Shown here in pieces: positions 1-5,806 of a stretch of 5,834 nt of DNA. The DNA comes from an uncultured Pseudomonadota bacterium. Lineage in GTDB: Bacteria > Pseudomonadota > Gammaproteobacteria > Burkholderiales > SG8-39. The stretch lies in contig CAITSH010000148.1 of assembly GCA_903895005.1 (NCBI GenBank), positions 1 to 5,834 on the forward strand, given 5' to 3'. Position numbers and translations under genes: made by a program. The notes under the pieces are model-generated. The model was given only the letters and a program-made list of their open reading frames with translations. It ran no database searches and was not told where the DNA came from. Positions within the stretch are counted from its first letter, which is position 1, and every line of letters begins with the position of its first letter.

Positions 1-1431
1 GAGCTGGCCCGCACCTACAAGCGCATGATCGCCGGTGACCTGAGCGACGCCAATGTTGAAGGTTGGTTTCGCAGCAAGGATGGCTCAAGCTTTGCGATTG
101 AATCGAAGCGCTGCGTCGTGGCCTCGGCTTCGGGGCCCGTCATCGTCGCAGTCACTCGGGACATCGGCGAACGCAAACGCGCCGAACAAATGCGCGACCT
201 TGAGCACGAGGTTACGCGCTGCCTTGCTTCAGCTGACAGCATTGATGAGGCACTGGTCGGTGTGATGCGCACGATATGCGCAGCCGAGTCATGGCATTGC
301 GGCCGTTATTTTGCCGTAGACCCGGACGGCCGCGCGATGCGCTTTGCCAGTGCGTGGGGCGTGGCCGACGAAGCTGTGCAGCGGTATCTGGCCGCCTTGC
401 GCAGTCTTGTCTACACCCCGGGCGCGGGGCTTGCCGGGCGTGCGTGGCAGACGCTTGAGGCGCAATGGTCCTCGGACATGACTTTCGACGGGCGTGTCTG
501 GCAGTTGTCGGTGGCGGTGGATAACGGCATGCACGGCGCATTCCTTTTCCCGGTGGTCGCCGCCGGTGGGGCACTGGGCGTGCTGGCCTTCAACAGCACC
601 GCGGTGCGCGAGCCCGACCAGCGCATGCTGCAGGCGATTAGCGTGATCGGCAGCCAGATCGGGCAATTCCTGCGGCGCAAGCGCGAGGAGGATCGGGTGA
701 GGCAGCTGAATGTCGAACTCGAGCAGCGCGTTTACGAGCGCACCACGCAGCTCGAGTCTACTGTGCGCGAGCTCAAGATCGCGGCCGATGAAATGGAGGC
801 CTTCACTTATACCGTCGCGCACGACCTGCGTGCGCCGCTGCGGGCAATGAATTCGTTTTCGCAGATCCTGATCGAGGATTTCGGGACGCAGATACCGGAG
901 GGCGGACTCCACTACCTGCGCCGCGTTGCCGGCAACGCAAAGGGGATGGCGCAACTCATCGACGACCTGCTCGAATTTTCACGCTATGGCCGCCAGCCGC
1001 TCAACAAGCGGGACATTGACCCGGCGCTGATCATCCGCGCGGTGCTCGCGGAGGTGCTGCCCCCGTCGGGCGGGGTGGAGGTTGTCCTCGGGCCGCTCCC
1101 GGCTTGCGGTGCCGACCCGGCGCTGTTGCGCGTGGCGCTGGGCAACCTCATATCAAACGCGGTCAAATACAGCGCCAAGGTGGACGCGCCGCGTATTGAG
1201 ATCGGCCACGCCGACGGGGCCTATTTCGTGCGGGACAACGGCGTGGGCTTTGACATGGCGCACACCGCGAATCTCTTTGGCGTGTTCCAGCGCCTGCATC
1301 GCAAGCAGGACTTCGAGGGTACCGGCGTCGGTCTGGCCATCGTCAAGCGCATCGTCGAGCGCCATGGCGGCCGCGTCTGGGCGCAGTCCGAGCCGGGCAG
1401 GGGTGCGACGTTTTCTTTCACCTTGTCCTGA
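1..1431 (+). CDS. PAS-GAF sensor histidine kinase, 5'-truncated by the window edge
   Basis: This is the C-terminal 476 residues of a two-component sensor kinase. The frame is open from base 1, so the true start lies upstream and the ATG at 25 is internal. Domains in partial numbering: the end of a PAS domain with its PAC-like tail (about 1-63, ending RDIGERKRAEQ), a GAF-like sensor domain (about 66-220), a charged coiled coil (about 224-262), HisKA (about 265-330) and HATPase_c (about 375-476). The phospho-acceptor is His274 in the motif VAHDLRAPLR. The ATP site shows the N box (LGNLISNAVKYS, Asn386), the G1 box DNGVGF (Asp412) and the G2 box GTGVGLAIVKRI (from residue 440), so the kinase looks catalytically intact. 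The sequence around His274 resembles kinases of the phytochrome-associated HisKA group. No membrane segment is visible here, so this part is cytoplasmic. There is no receiver domain and no response regulator in the window; the partner may be upstream. The ligand is unknown. Confidence 0.95.
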   Translation, partial: ELARTYKRMIAGDLSDANVEGWFRSKDGSSFAIESKRCVVASASGPVIVAVTRDIGERKRAEQMRDLEHEVTRCLASADSIDEALVGVMRTICAAESWHCGRYFAVDPDGRAMRFASAWGVADEAVQRYLAALRSLVYTPGAGLAGRAWQTLEAQWSSDMTFDGRVWQLSVAVDNGMHGAFLFPVVAAGGALGVLAFNSTAVREPDQRMLQAISVIGSQIGQFLRRKREEDRVRQLNVELEQRVYERTTQLESTVRELKIAADEMEAFTYTVAHDLRAPLRAMNSFSQILIEDFGTQIPEGGLHYLRRVAGNAKGMAQLIDDLLEFSRYGRQPLNKRDIDPALIIRAVLAEVLPPSGGVEVVLGPLPACGADPALLRVALGNLISNAVKYSAKVDAPRIEIGHADGAYFVRDNGVGFDMAHTANLFGVFQRLHRKQDFEGTGVGLAIVKRIVERHGGRVWAQSEPGRGATFSFTLS

Positions 1432-1501
1432 ACGGCGGTTGCGGCCGCGTCCCCAGCTCCGTAACGGAATTGACCTGCCCCGTTCTGTCAGCCGGGTTTG
1501 A
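1432..1501. other. Short convergent intergenic gap, no clear terminator
   Basis: This 70 bp gap separates the stops of the kinase and the LysR gene, which face each other. I looked for a bidirectional terminator. The only inverted repeat I found is a 5 bp pair (1463-1467 with 1480-1484) with no following T-run, which is too weak to call. Confidence 0.6.
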
Positions 1502-2419
1502 TCAGGCCGGCTCCAGCAGCGTGCTGCGCACCGCCTCATCATCGAGCGCCTTGAGGAACCAGCGCAGGGCCTTGCCGCGGTCGTCATTGCGCCAGGCGTA
1601 ATAAAAGTTGCCCGTGGGCTTCATGTCCTCGACTTCCTTGATGGCGAGTTTCTTGGCATTGGCCAGTGGCACGGCGAGGCTCGCCGGGAGGTAGCCGCCG
1701 CCCAGGCCGGCGATCTGCGCGGCGACCTTGCTTGCCATGTCGGGAACGGTTAGCACATCCTGGCCGGTTAGCAGGCCGAACGAACGCGTCGCGAGGTTGC
1801 GCGAGGTGTCACCGACGGCGACCGCGCGATGGGCGAGGATCTGTTCGCTCTTGAGCGGCTCGGGTACGGCGGCGAGCGGGTGGGTGGGGGCGACGGCGTA
1901 GACAAAATCGCGCCAGCCGAGCTGGCGCATGCCGTAGCCGCCGCCCGCGGGGGCATCGCCTGAAACGCCGATGGCGAGGTCGGCGCGGTTCGAAGCAAGG
2001 GCATCCCAGGTCCCGGCCAGCACCTCATGCGTGATGCGCAGGCGCGTGCCCGATGCCTCGGCGTAGAACGCCGCGATCAACGGAAACAGGCGCGTGGTGC
2101 AGATGATCGTATCGACGACGATGCGCAACTCGGTCTCCCAGCCGGTGGACACGCGCTTGATGCGGCATTCGAGTTCACCGGCGGCGCGCAGCAGCTGGCG
2201 GCCTTCTTCGAGCAACTCGGTGCCCGCTTCGGTCAGTTGGGCGCGGTGGCCTCGGCGGTCGTAGAGCAGCACGTCCAGGTCTTGCTCGAGCTTTTGCACG
2301 CTGTAAGTAAGCGCCGACGGAACGCGGTTGAGCTCGGCCGCGGCGGCGGCAAAACTGCCGCGCCGGGCGATGGCATCGAGCACTTGCAGTGCGTCCAGGG
2401 TCAGCTTGATTGCGGGCAT
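1502..2419 (-). CDS. LysR-family transcriptional regulator, YhaJ-like
   Basis: This 305-residue protein has the usual LysR length. An N-terminal winged helix-turn-helix spans residues 6-66 (ALQVLDAIARRGSFAAAAAE, then the recognition helix around VPSALTYSVQKLE, then the wing with LYDRRGHRAQLTEAG). A linker helix follows to about 90, then a periplasmic-binding-protein-like effector domain (about 95-300). From memory it matches E. coli YhaJ along its length: the RRGSFAAAA and RVPSAL blocks in the HTH, GWET near residue 94, and EVLAGTWDAL...RADLAI near 132-150. YhaJ is known to respond to breakdown products of nitroaromatics and in E. coli lies beside the pirin gene yhaK. The gene is divergent from the pirin operon, so it probably controls that operon and itself. 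The start at 2419 fits the family N-terminus; its ribosome binding site is weak (GGAA). The ligand is inferred to be aromatic or quinone-like, without direct proof. Confidence 0.93.
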   Translation of the reverse strand: MPAIKLTLDALQVLDAIARRGSFAAAAAELNRVPSALTYSVQKLEQDLDVLLYDRRGHRAQLTEAGTELLEEGRQLLRAAGELECRIKRVSTGWETELRIVVDTIICTTRLFPLIAAFYAEASGTRLRITHEVLAGTWDALASNRADLAIGVSGDAPAGGGYGMRQLGWRDFVYAVAPTHPLAAVPEPLKSEQILAHRAVAVGDTSRNLATRSFGLLTGQDVLTVPDMASKVAAQIAGLGGGYLPASLAVPLANAKKLAIKEVEDMKPTGNFYYAWRNDDRGKALRWFLKALDDEAVRSTLLEPA

Positions 2420-2456
2420 GGGCTTGATTCCATTCGGAAAAAATTCAATTGATCTT

Positions 2457-2477
2457 GTTCATTAAATTTGAATGAAC
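2457..2477. promoter_or_regulatory. Candidate LysR-type operator (interrupted dyad)
   Basis: GTTCATT (2457-2463) and AATGAAC (2471-2477) form a perfect 7 bp inverted repeat around a 7 bp AT-rich spacer. A second, overlapping pair, ATTCAA (2443-2448) and TTGAAT (2468-2473), shares the right arm. The dyad centre at 2467 lies about 62 nt upstream of the transcription start inferred from the -10 at 2518-2523. LysR-type regulators typically place their recognition site near -65. The dyad is not centred on a strict T-N11-A, so the assignment rests on symmetry and position. Confidence 0.55.
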
Positions 2478-2494
2478 TGATTAAAATTATTCGC

Positions 2495-2523
2495 TTTTGT
2501 CGCCCCATTCACAAGCCTATATT
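2495..2523 (+). promoter_or_regulatory. Probable sigma-70 promoter of the pirin operon
   Basis: The -10 hexamer TATATT at 2518-2523 matches TATAAT at five of six positions. At the usual 17 bp spacing the -35 position (2495-2500, TTTTGT) is a poor match; TTGTCG at 2497-2502 is a slightly better hexamer but only 15 bp away. A good -10 with a poor -35 is common at promoters that need a LysR-type activator. The transcription start would be about 2529-2530. Confidence 0.5.
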
Positions 2524-2552
2524 CTGCCCCACAGTATTCAATAAAACAGAAC

Positions 2553-2558
2553 AAGGAG
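2553..2558 (+). promoter_or_regulatory. Strong ribosome binding site of the first pirin gene
   Basis: AAGGAG lies 6 nt before the first of two adjacent ATG codons (2565 and 2568). Its spacing favours the first ATG, and that choice also places the metal ligands at the residue numbers known for E. coli YhhW. Confidence 0.8.
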
Positions 2559-2564
2559 ACTGAC

Positions 2565-3263
2565 ATGATGCAAGTTCGCAAGGGCAATGAGCGCGGTTTC
2601 GCCGACCACGGCTGGCTTCGTTCCTTTCATACCTTTTCGTTCGCCGATTACTACGACCCGGCCAACATGGGCTTTGGCGCGCTGCGCGTGATCAATGAAG
2701 ACCGCGTCAAGCCCGGCATGGGCTTTGGCACGCACGGCCACCGCGACATGGAAATCATCAGCTACGTGCTTGAGGGCGCGGTCGAGCACAAGGACTCCAT
2801 GGGCAATGGCTCGGTGATTCGTCCTGGCGACGTGCAGCGCATGAGCGCAGGCACCGGCGTGCGCCACTCCGAGTTCAATCCGTCAAAGACCGATGGCGTG
2901 CACTTTTTGCAGATATGGATAGAGCCGGGCGTGACGGGCATTGCGCCAAGTTACGAGGAAAAGCATTTCGATGCGGCCTCCAAGCGCGGCAAGCTGCGCC
3001 TCGTCGCCTCATCGGATGCGCGCGACGGCTCGGTGAGAATACACCAGGACGCGAGCCTTTACGCGGCCCTCGTTGATGGCACAGAGAAAGTCACGCAAAC
3101 GCTCGCCGCAGGGCGTCGCGCCTATGTGCATGTGGCGCGCGGCAATGTCAGTGTCAACGGGCAGTCCCTGGCCGCCGGCGACGCGCTCAAAGTGAGCGAG
3201 TTGTCCGAGATCACGCTGGAGCACGGTGACAAGGCCGAGGTGTTGTTGTTTGACCTCGCCTGA
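2565..3263 (+). CDS. Pirin-family bicupin, YhhW-like (quercetinase-type)
   Basis: This 232-residue cytoplasmic protein closely matches the E. coli YhhW group (231 residues) from memory: RKxNERGxAxHGWL at the N-terminus, HTFSFADYYDP at 22-32, GALRVIN at 38-44, DSMGNG at 77-82 and SAGTGVRHSEFNPS at 94-107. YhhW is reported to cleave quercetin in vitro as a metal-dependent 2,3-dioxygenase; the natural substrate is uncertain. All four expected metal ligands are present in the N-terminal cupin: His57 and His59 (THGH), His101 and Glu103 (HSE). The C-terminal cupin (about 135-232) is the usual metal-free half and ends in EVLLFDL. It is the first gene of the operon divergent from the LysR regulator and is probably under its control. 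The E. coli neighbour of yhaJ is YhaK, a different pirin that appears to lack these ligands, so the pairing here is of the metal-binding type. Confidence 0.95.
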   Translation: MMQVRKGNERGFADHGWLRSFHTFSFADYYDPANMGFGALRVINEDRVKPGMGFGTHGHRDMEIISYVLEGAVEHKDSMGNGSVIRPGDVQRMSAGTGVRHSEFNPSKTDGVHFLQIWIEPGVTGIAPSYEEKHFDAASKRGKLRLVASSDARDGSVRIHQDASLYAALVDGTEKVTQTLAAGRRAYVHVARGNVSVNGQSLAAGDALKVSELSEITLEHGDKAEVLLFDLA

Positions 3264-3331
3264 TTGCAAGCGGACGCTTCAGTCTCACTAGTTGCATTCA
3301 ACGCACACGAAAGACAAACGGACCAAAGCCC

Positions 3332-4192
3332 ATGAACCTGCGCAAAGTCAGCAGCATTCACGACAGCCACAAAGCCCAGCCCGCGCCCGGCCTGATCGTC
3401 GACCGGCCGCTGCCGGGGCCGGGTGTCGATTACGTTTCGCCCTTCCTGATGATCGACCACTTTGGTCCGGAGACCATCAAGCCCGGTGACAAAGGCGGCC
3501 TCAACCCGCATCCGCATCGCGGCTTTGAGACGGTGACTTTTTTGCTCGACGGCGTCATGGAGCACCACGACTCCAACGGCGGTCACGGTGTGATCCGGCC
3601 CGACGGTGCGCAGTGGATGACGGCGGGCGCCGGCATCGTTCATGCCGAATACCGCGAAAAAACCTTCGCACAAGAGGGCGGCACCGTGCACGGGGTGCAG
3701 TTGTGGGTCAACCTGCCGCGCCGCGACAAGATGACCAGGCCCGGCTACCAGGACTTGCCCGCCGCGAGTATTCCCGCTGTGACTGTCGAGGGCGGGGTGG
3801 TGCGCGTGATTGCCGGTGAACAGGCCGGCACCAAGGGCGCGGCAAAGACCTTCACACCCATGCAGGTCTTGCATATTCGCCTTGCGGCCGGTGGTCGCGC
3901 CGAACTGGCGGTGAAGGCCGGCTGGAGCGCACTCGCCTACGCCATGGTTGGTTCGGCCGCGGTGTCGGGCACGGCGCTGGGCGAACGGCAAATGGCGGTG
4001 TTCGCCAATGACGGCGACGGCGTCGTGATCGAAGCGCACGCACCGCTTGAGATGCTGCTGCTTGCCGGAGAACCGATCAACGAGCCGGTGGTGAGCTGGG
4101 GCCCGTTTGTGATGAACACGCGCGAAGAAATTGTCCAGGCGCGCAATGACTACGCCGCCGGGCGCATGGGCACGCTGGAAGCATCTTCCTGA
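3332..4192 (+). CDS. Pirin-family protein, classical pirin subfamily
   Basis: This 286-residue bicupin has the length and layout of classical pirin. The N-terminal cupin contains SPFLMIDHFGP (36-46), HPHRGFETVTF (60-70), DGVMEHHDS (73-81) and TAGAGIVHAE (97-106). The metal ligands are all visible: His60, His62, His104 and Glu106. The C-terminal pirin domain (about 160-275) ends in the family signature GEPINEPV, then GPFVMNT, then REEIVQARNDY. Bacterial and human pirins bind iron and have been linked to quercetin oxidation and to redox-dependent regulation of partner proteins; the role here is inferred only. It follows the YhhW-like gene by 68 nt with no clear terminator between, so the two are probably co-transcribed. 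The proteins share the fold and metal site but belong to different subfamilies, so this is not a recent tandem duplication. The ribosome binding site (ACGGA, 3318-3322) is weak and far from the ATG, suggesting lower translation than the gene upstream. Confidence 0.95.
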   Translation: MNLRKVSSIHDSHKAQPAPGLIVDRPLPGPGVDYVSPFLMIDHFGPETIKPGDKGGLNPHPHRGFETVTFLLDGVMEHHDSNGGHGVIRPDGAQWMTAGAGIVHAEYREKTFAQEGGTVHGVQLWVNLPRRDKMTRPGYQDLPAASIPAVTVEGGVVRVIAGEQAGTKGAAKTFTPMQVLHIRLAAGGRAELAVKAGWSALAYAMVGSAAVSGTALGERQMAVFANDGDGVVIEAHAPLEMLLLAGEPINEPVVSWGPFVMNTREEIVQARNDYAAGRMGTLEASS

Positions 4193-4250
4193 GGGAGCCG
4201 AAGGCGCAAAACAGGCGCTCCGTTTGCAACGGCCACTTTCAACGTTCACA

Positions 4251-4256
4251 AGGGAG
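4251..4256 (+). promoter_or_regulatory. Ribosome binding site that supports a GTG start
   Basis: AGGGAG lies 5 nt before the GTG at 4262. Its placement decides the start of the reductase, because no ATG lies close to the conserved N-terminal strand. Confidence 0.75.
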
Positions 4257-4261
4257 CACTC

Positions 4262-4837
4262 GTGGCTGCAAAATTACTCGCGTTTTCCGGAAGCGCCCGC
4301 TCGGGCTCTCTCAACAAGATTCTTGCCAACGCCGCCACCGAGGCGGCGCGCGCCGCCGGTGCCGAAGTCACGCTGATCGACCTGCGTGATTTTGCCATGC
4401 CCGTGTATGACGGCGACCTCGAAGCCAAACAGGGCATGCCGACCAAGGCGCGCGAACTCAAGGCGCTTTTCATGGCGCACAACGGCCTGCTGATCGCGTC
4501 GCCCGAGAACAACGCCTCGATATCTTCTATGCTCAAAAACACCCTCGACTGGGTGTCGCGCCCCGACGCCGGCCAGAACGGCCTGGTGCCCTACCAGAAC
4601 AAGGTGGCCGGGCTGGTGTCCGCCTCACCCGGCGCGCTCGGCGGCCTGCGCGGTTTGGTGCACTTGCGGGCTATTTTGCAAACGCTCAATGTGCAAGTCA
4701 TCTCCGAGCAGTTCGCGCTCGGTCGCGCGCACGAGGCGTTTGATGAGGCGGGCAAGCTCAAAGACGTGAAGCAGCAGGCCATGCTGTCGGGGGCTATGCA
4801 GCGCTTGATCGATGTGACGGCGCGGCTGGCCAGATAG
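4262..4837 (+). CDS. NADPH-dependent FMN reductase (ChrR/YieF-like quinone or azo reductase)
   Basis: This 191-residue protein has a flavodoxin-like fold and the usual length of the NADPH-dependent FMN reductase family. The N-terminal strand and FMN-phosphate loop read LLAFSGSARSGSLN (5-18). The second flavin motif, PEYNxSxPxxLKNxxDW in ChrR-type proteins, reads PENNASISSMLKNTLDW (81-97), with the tyrosine replaced by Asn83. The segment SASPGALGGLRG (120-131) near the isoalloxazine site is also present. Family members transfer electrons from NAD(P)H to quinones, azo dyes, chromate or free flavin; two-electron quinone reduction avoids radical formation. There is no signal peptide, so it is cytosolic. 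It starts with GTG, 69 nt after the second pirin, and is probably the third gene of the operon. Beside pirins it suggests a role in handling quinones or other aromatic electrophiles; the actual substrate cannot be read from the sequence. Confidence 0.93.
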   Translation: MAAKLLAFSGSARSGSLNKILANAATEAARAAGAEVTLIDLRDFAMPVYDGDLEAKQGMPTKARELKALFMAHNGLLIASPENNASISSMLKNTLDWVSRPDAGQNGLVPYQNKVAGLVSASPGALGGLRGLVHLRAILQTLNVQVISEQFALGRAHEAFDEAGKLKDVKQQAMLSGAMQRLIDVTARLAR

Positions 4838-4947
4838 GGCATCGACTGGAAAGGCAAGACTGGCGCGGGTTTGCAGCCGGTTTTCCTTGAGCAAATGGTG
4901 GGGTTCGTCGCTTGCGTATGCGGCGCGCCACACCCGACCGGAACGCC
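4838..4947. other. Convergent intergenic gap, no clear terminator
   Basis: The reductase and the unknown minus-strand gene converge across 110 bp. A terminator is expected here, but I see no strong GC stem followed by a T-run on either strand. A short ACTGG direct repeat (near 4847 and 4859) is probably chance. Confidence 0.5.
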
Positions 4948-5547
4948 TCAGATCTCGTTGGCTTCGGCCATGAAAATGCCGTCCGGGTAGCGTATTGCGT
5001 CCTTGCTGTGATAAATCCGCACGCGCATCAAGGCGCGCGGGTTGACATATAGCGCGCCGCCCTCCGGCAGTACCGCGGTGATGCACGGTTCCAGAAAAAT
5101 GCCCTGCGGCAGAAAGTCTTCAACGACTGTGGCGTGAACATGCAGGTAAAGGGCATGGCCGCCAAGAAAGGTCAGCTCCACCAGCGACTGCAGCATGTCG
5201 CCTGGATTGCTGCTGGGCAGTTGCCGCCAGCGGGGCCATTGCTGCAGCAGCAATTCGTCGAACTCCGGTTTCCCGGCTAGTTTGACCACTCGCTCCACGC
5301 CGGCAAGATCTCGCTGGGGTAGCGGTAACGCGGTCTCCGCTTCGATCCACGCGACGTTGTCCGGATTGATCAGCGTCAGCGGATTCAAGGTCCCGATGAT
5401 GATGACGCCGGATGTGAAAACCGATTCCGGCTTCAATCGACCGGCTAGTACCACGGCCTTGCGCGGATCGGTCTGCGTATAGCTGCCAACACCGCCGTCC
5501 GAGCGGAACACGCGCAGCGTAACCTGTTTGTCGTCAGCTTCTGTCAT
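4948..5547 (-). CDS. Hypothetical protein with apparent internal duplication
   Basis: I do not recognise this 199-residue protein. The frame extends upstream to 5652, but the ATG at 5547 is preferred: AGGA lies 5 nt before it, and the upstream extension is Arg/His-rich and looks non-coding. There is no signal peptide or membrane helix, so it is probably a soluble cytoplasmic protein. The two halves look alike. Residues about 38-71 (L-x-P...F...GVIIIG...LTLINPDNVAWIEAE) and 146-180 (L-P-x...F...ITAVL...ALYVNPRALMRVRIY) align with a 107-108 residue offset around a shared hydrophobic-N-P core (N61-P62 and N169-P170). Each copy is preceded by beta-rich sequence (9-23 and 121-135), and a Trp-rich linker (QQWPRWRQLP, 102-111) lies between. 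The pattern suggests two small beta domains. The gene stands alone, converging on the reductase and divergent from an insertion sequence. No function is proposed. Confidence 0.75.
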   Translation of the reverse strand: MTEADDKQVTLRVFRSDGGVGSYTQTDPRKAVVLAGRLKPESVFTSGVIIIGTLNPLTLINPDNVAWIEAETALPLPQRDLAGVERVVKLAGKPEFDELLLQQWPRWRQLPSSNPGDMLQSLVELTFLGGHALYLHVHATVVEDFLPQGIFLEPCITAVLPEGGALYVNPRALMRVRIYHSKDAIRYPDGIFMAEANEI

Positions 5548-5587
5548 CAATTTCCTGGCGCCGTATGTGCGCCGTGTGTGTCGTGTT

Positions 5588-5624
5588 GTCGATAAGCATA
5601 AACGATGTCGGTGCAAGTATCGAC
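5588..5624. promoter_or_regulatory. Inverted repeat upstream of the hypothetical gene, possible operator
   Basis: GTCGATA (5588-5594) and TATCGAC (5618-5624) are perfect 7 bp inverted copies 23 bp apart. They lie 41-77 bp upstream of the start at 5547, where the promoter should be. The minus strand between and beside the arms has a loose TTGCAC/TTATCG pair, too weak to call a promoter. The arms could be two half-sites for a regulator, or chance. Confidence 0.3.
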
Positions 5625-5700
5625 GCGGAGAAATTTTGCCTCGCCCCGACATGACGCAAGACAGGCTTGAGGTATCTACATTTCGAACCCGAAACTGAGT

Positions 5701-5764
5701 GGGGCATCTGCGAATTAAACCTCGAAGTGCAACATCCGGGCTTTCGAGGAAGGTGAGATGCCCC
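5701..5764. repeat. Nested inverted repeats in the IS left end
   Basis: The outer arms are GGGGCATCT (5701-5709) and AGATGCCCC (5756-5764), a perfect 9 bp pair. The inner arms are CCTCGAA (5720-5726) and TTCGAGG (5743-5749), a perfect 7 bp pair with a 16 nt loop. Both pairs are coaxial, so a transcript entering from the left could fold into a long interrupted hairpin. The structure ends 30 nt before the transposase ribosome binding site and does not cover it. Confidence 0.7.
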
Positions 5765-5794
5765 GGGGTGTACCTTTCTGTTTACCAAGACGGA

Positions 5795-5800
5795 TAGGAG
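5795..5800 (+). promoter_or_regulatory. Ribosome binding site of the transposase
   Basis: TAGGAG lies 6 nt before the ATG at 5807 and supports this start over the ATG at 5758, whose frame closes within the window. Confidence 0.65.
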
Positions 5801-5806
5801 CATCCC

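Larger units (their letters stand above)
2420..2564. promoter_or_regulatory. Divergent promoter region between the LysR regulator and the pirin operon
   Basis: This 145 bp AT-rich spacer lies in otherwise GC-rich DNA and separates two start codons that point outward. It holds the candidate operator, a -10 element and the ribosome binding site of the pirin operon, annotated separately. It must also carry the promoter of the LysR gene on the minus strand, but I could not pick a convincing pair of hexamers for that. The motif ATTCAA(T/A) occurs three times: 2443-2449 plus, 2467-2473 minus and 2536-2542 plus. Confidence 0.75.

Noticed and set aside
289..954. Minus-strand open frame of 221 codons antisense to the kinase
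   Set aside because: The kinase frame has clear PAS, GAF and HisKA motifs over the same bases, and the antisense product shows no domain.
1463..1484. AACGG...CCGTT inverted repeat between the kinase and the LysR gene
   Set aside because: Five base pairs with a 12 nt loop and no T-run on either strand; chance level in GC-rich DNA.
3268..3279. AAGCG-GA-CGCTT inverted repeat after the first pirin gene
   Set aside because: Five base pairs with a 2 nt loop and no T-run cannot form an intrinsic terminator; the genes are more likely co-transcribed.
2565..4192. The two pirin genes as a recent tandem duplication
   Set aside because: They differ in length and in the motifs around the shared metal site, and match two separate subfamilies (YhhW-like and classical pirin), so they were brought together or diverged long ago.
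4194..4221. GGAGC...GCTCC inverted repeat after the second pirin gene
   Set aside because: The stem is only 5 bp with a long imperfect interior and no T-run downstream, so it is not a credible terminator.
3122..4249. Long minus-strand open frame of 375 codons antisense to the pirin genes
   Set aside because: It lies opposite two well-supported pirin genes, is rich in His, Arg and Ala without recognisable motifs, and spans the gap between them. This is a typical antisense artefact of GC-rich codon use.
5548..5652. N-terminal extension of the hypothetical protein to the ATG at 5652
   Set aside because: The extra 35 residues are Arg/His/Thr-rich with no fold-like pattern, and the ATG at 5547 has a well-placed AGGA; the extension also runs through the likely promoter.
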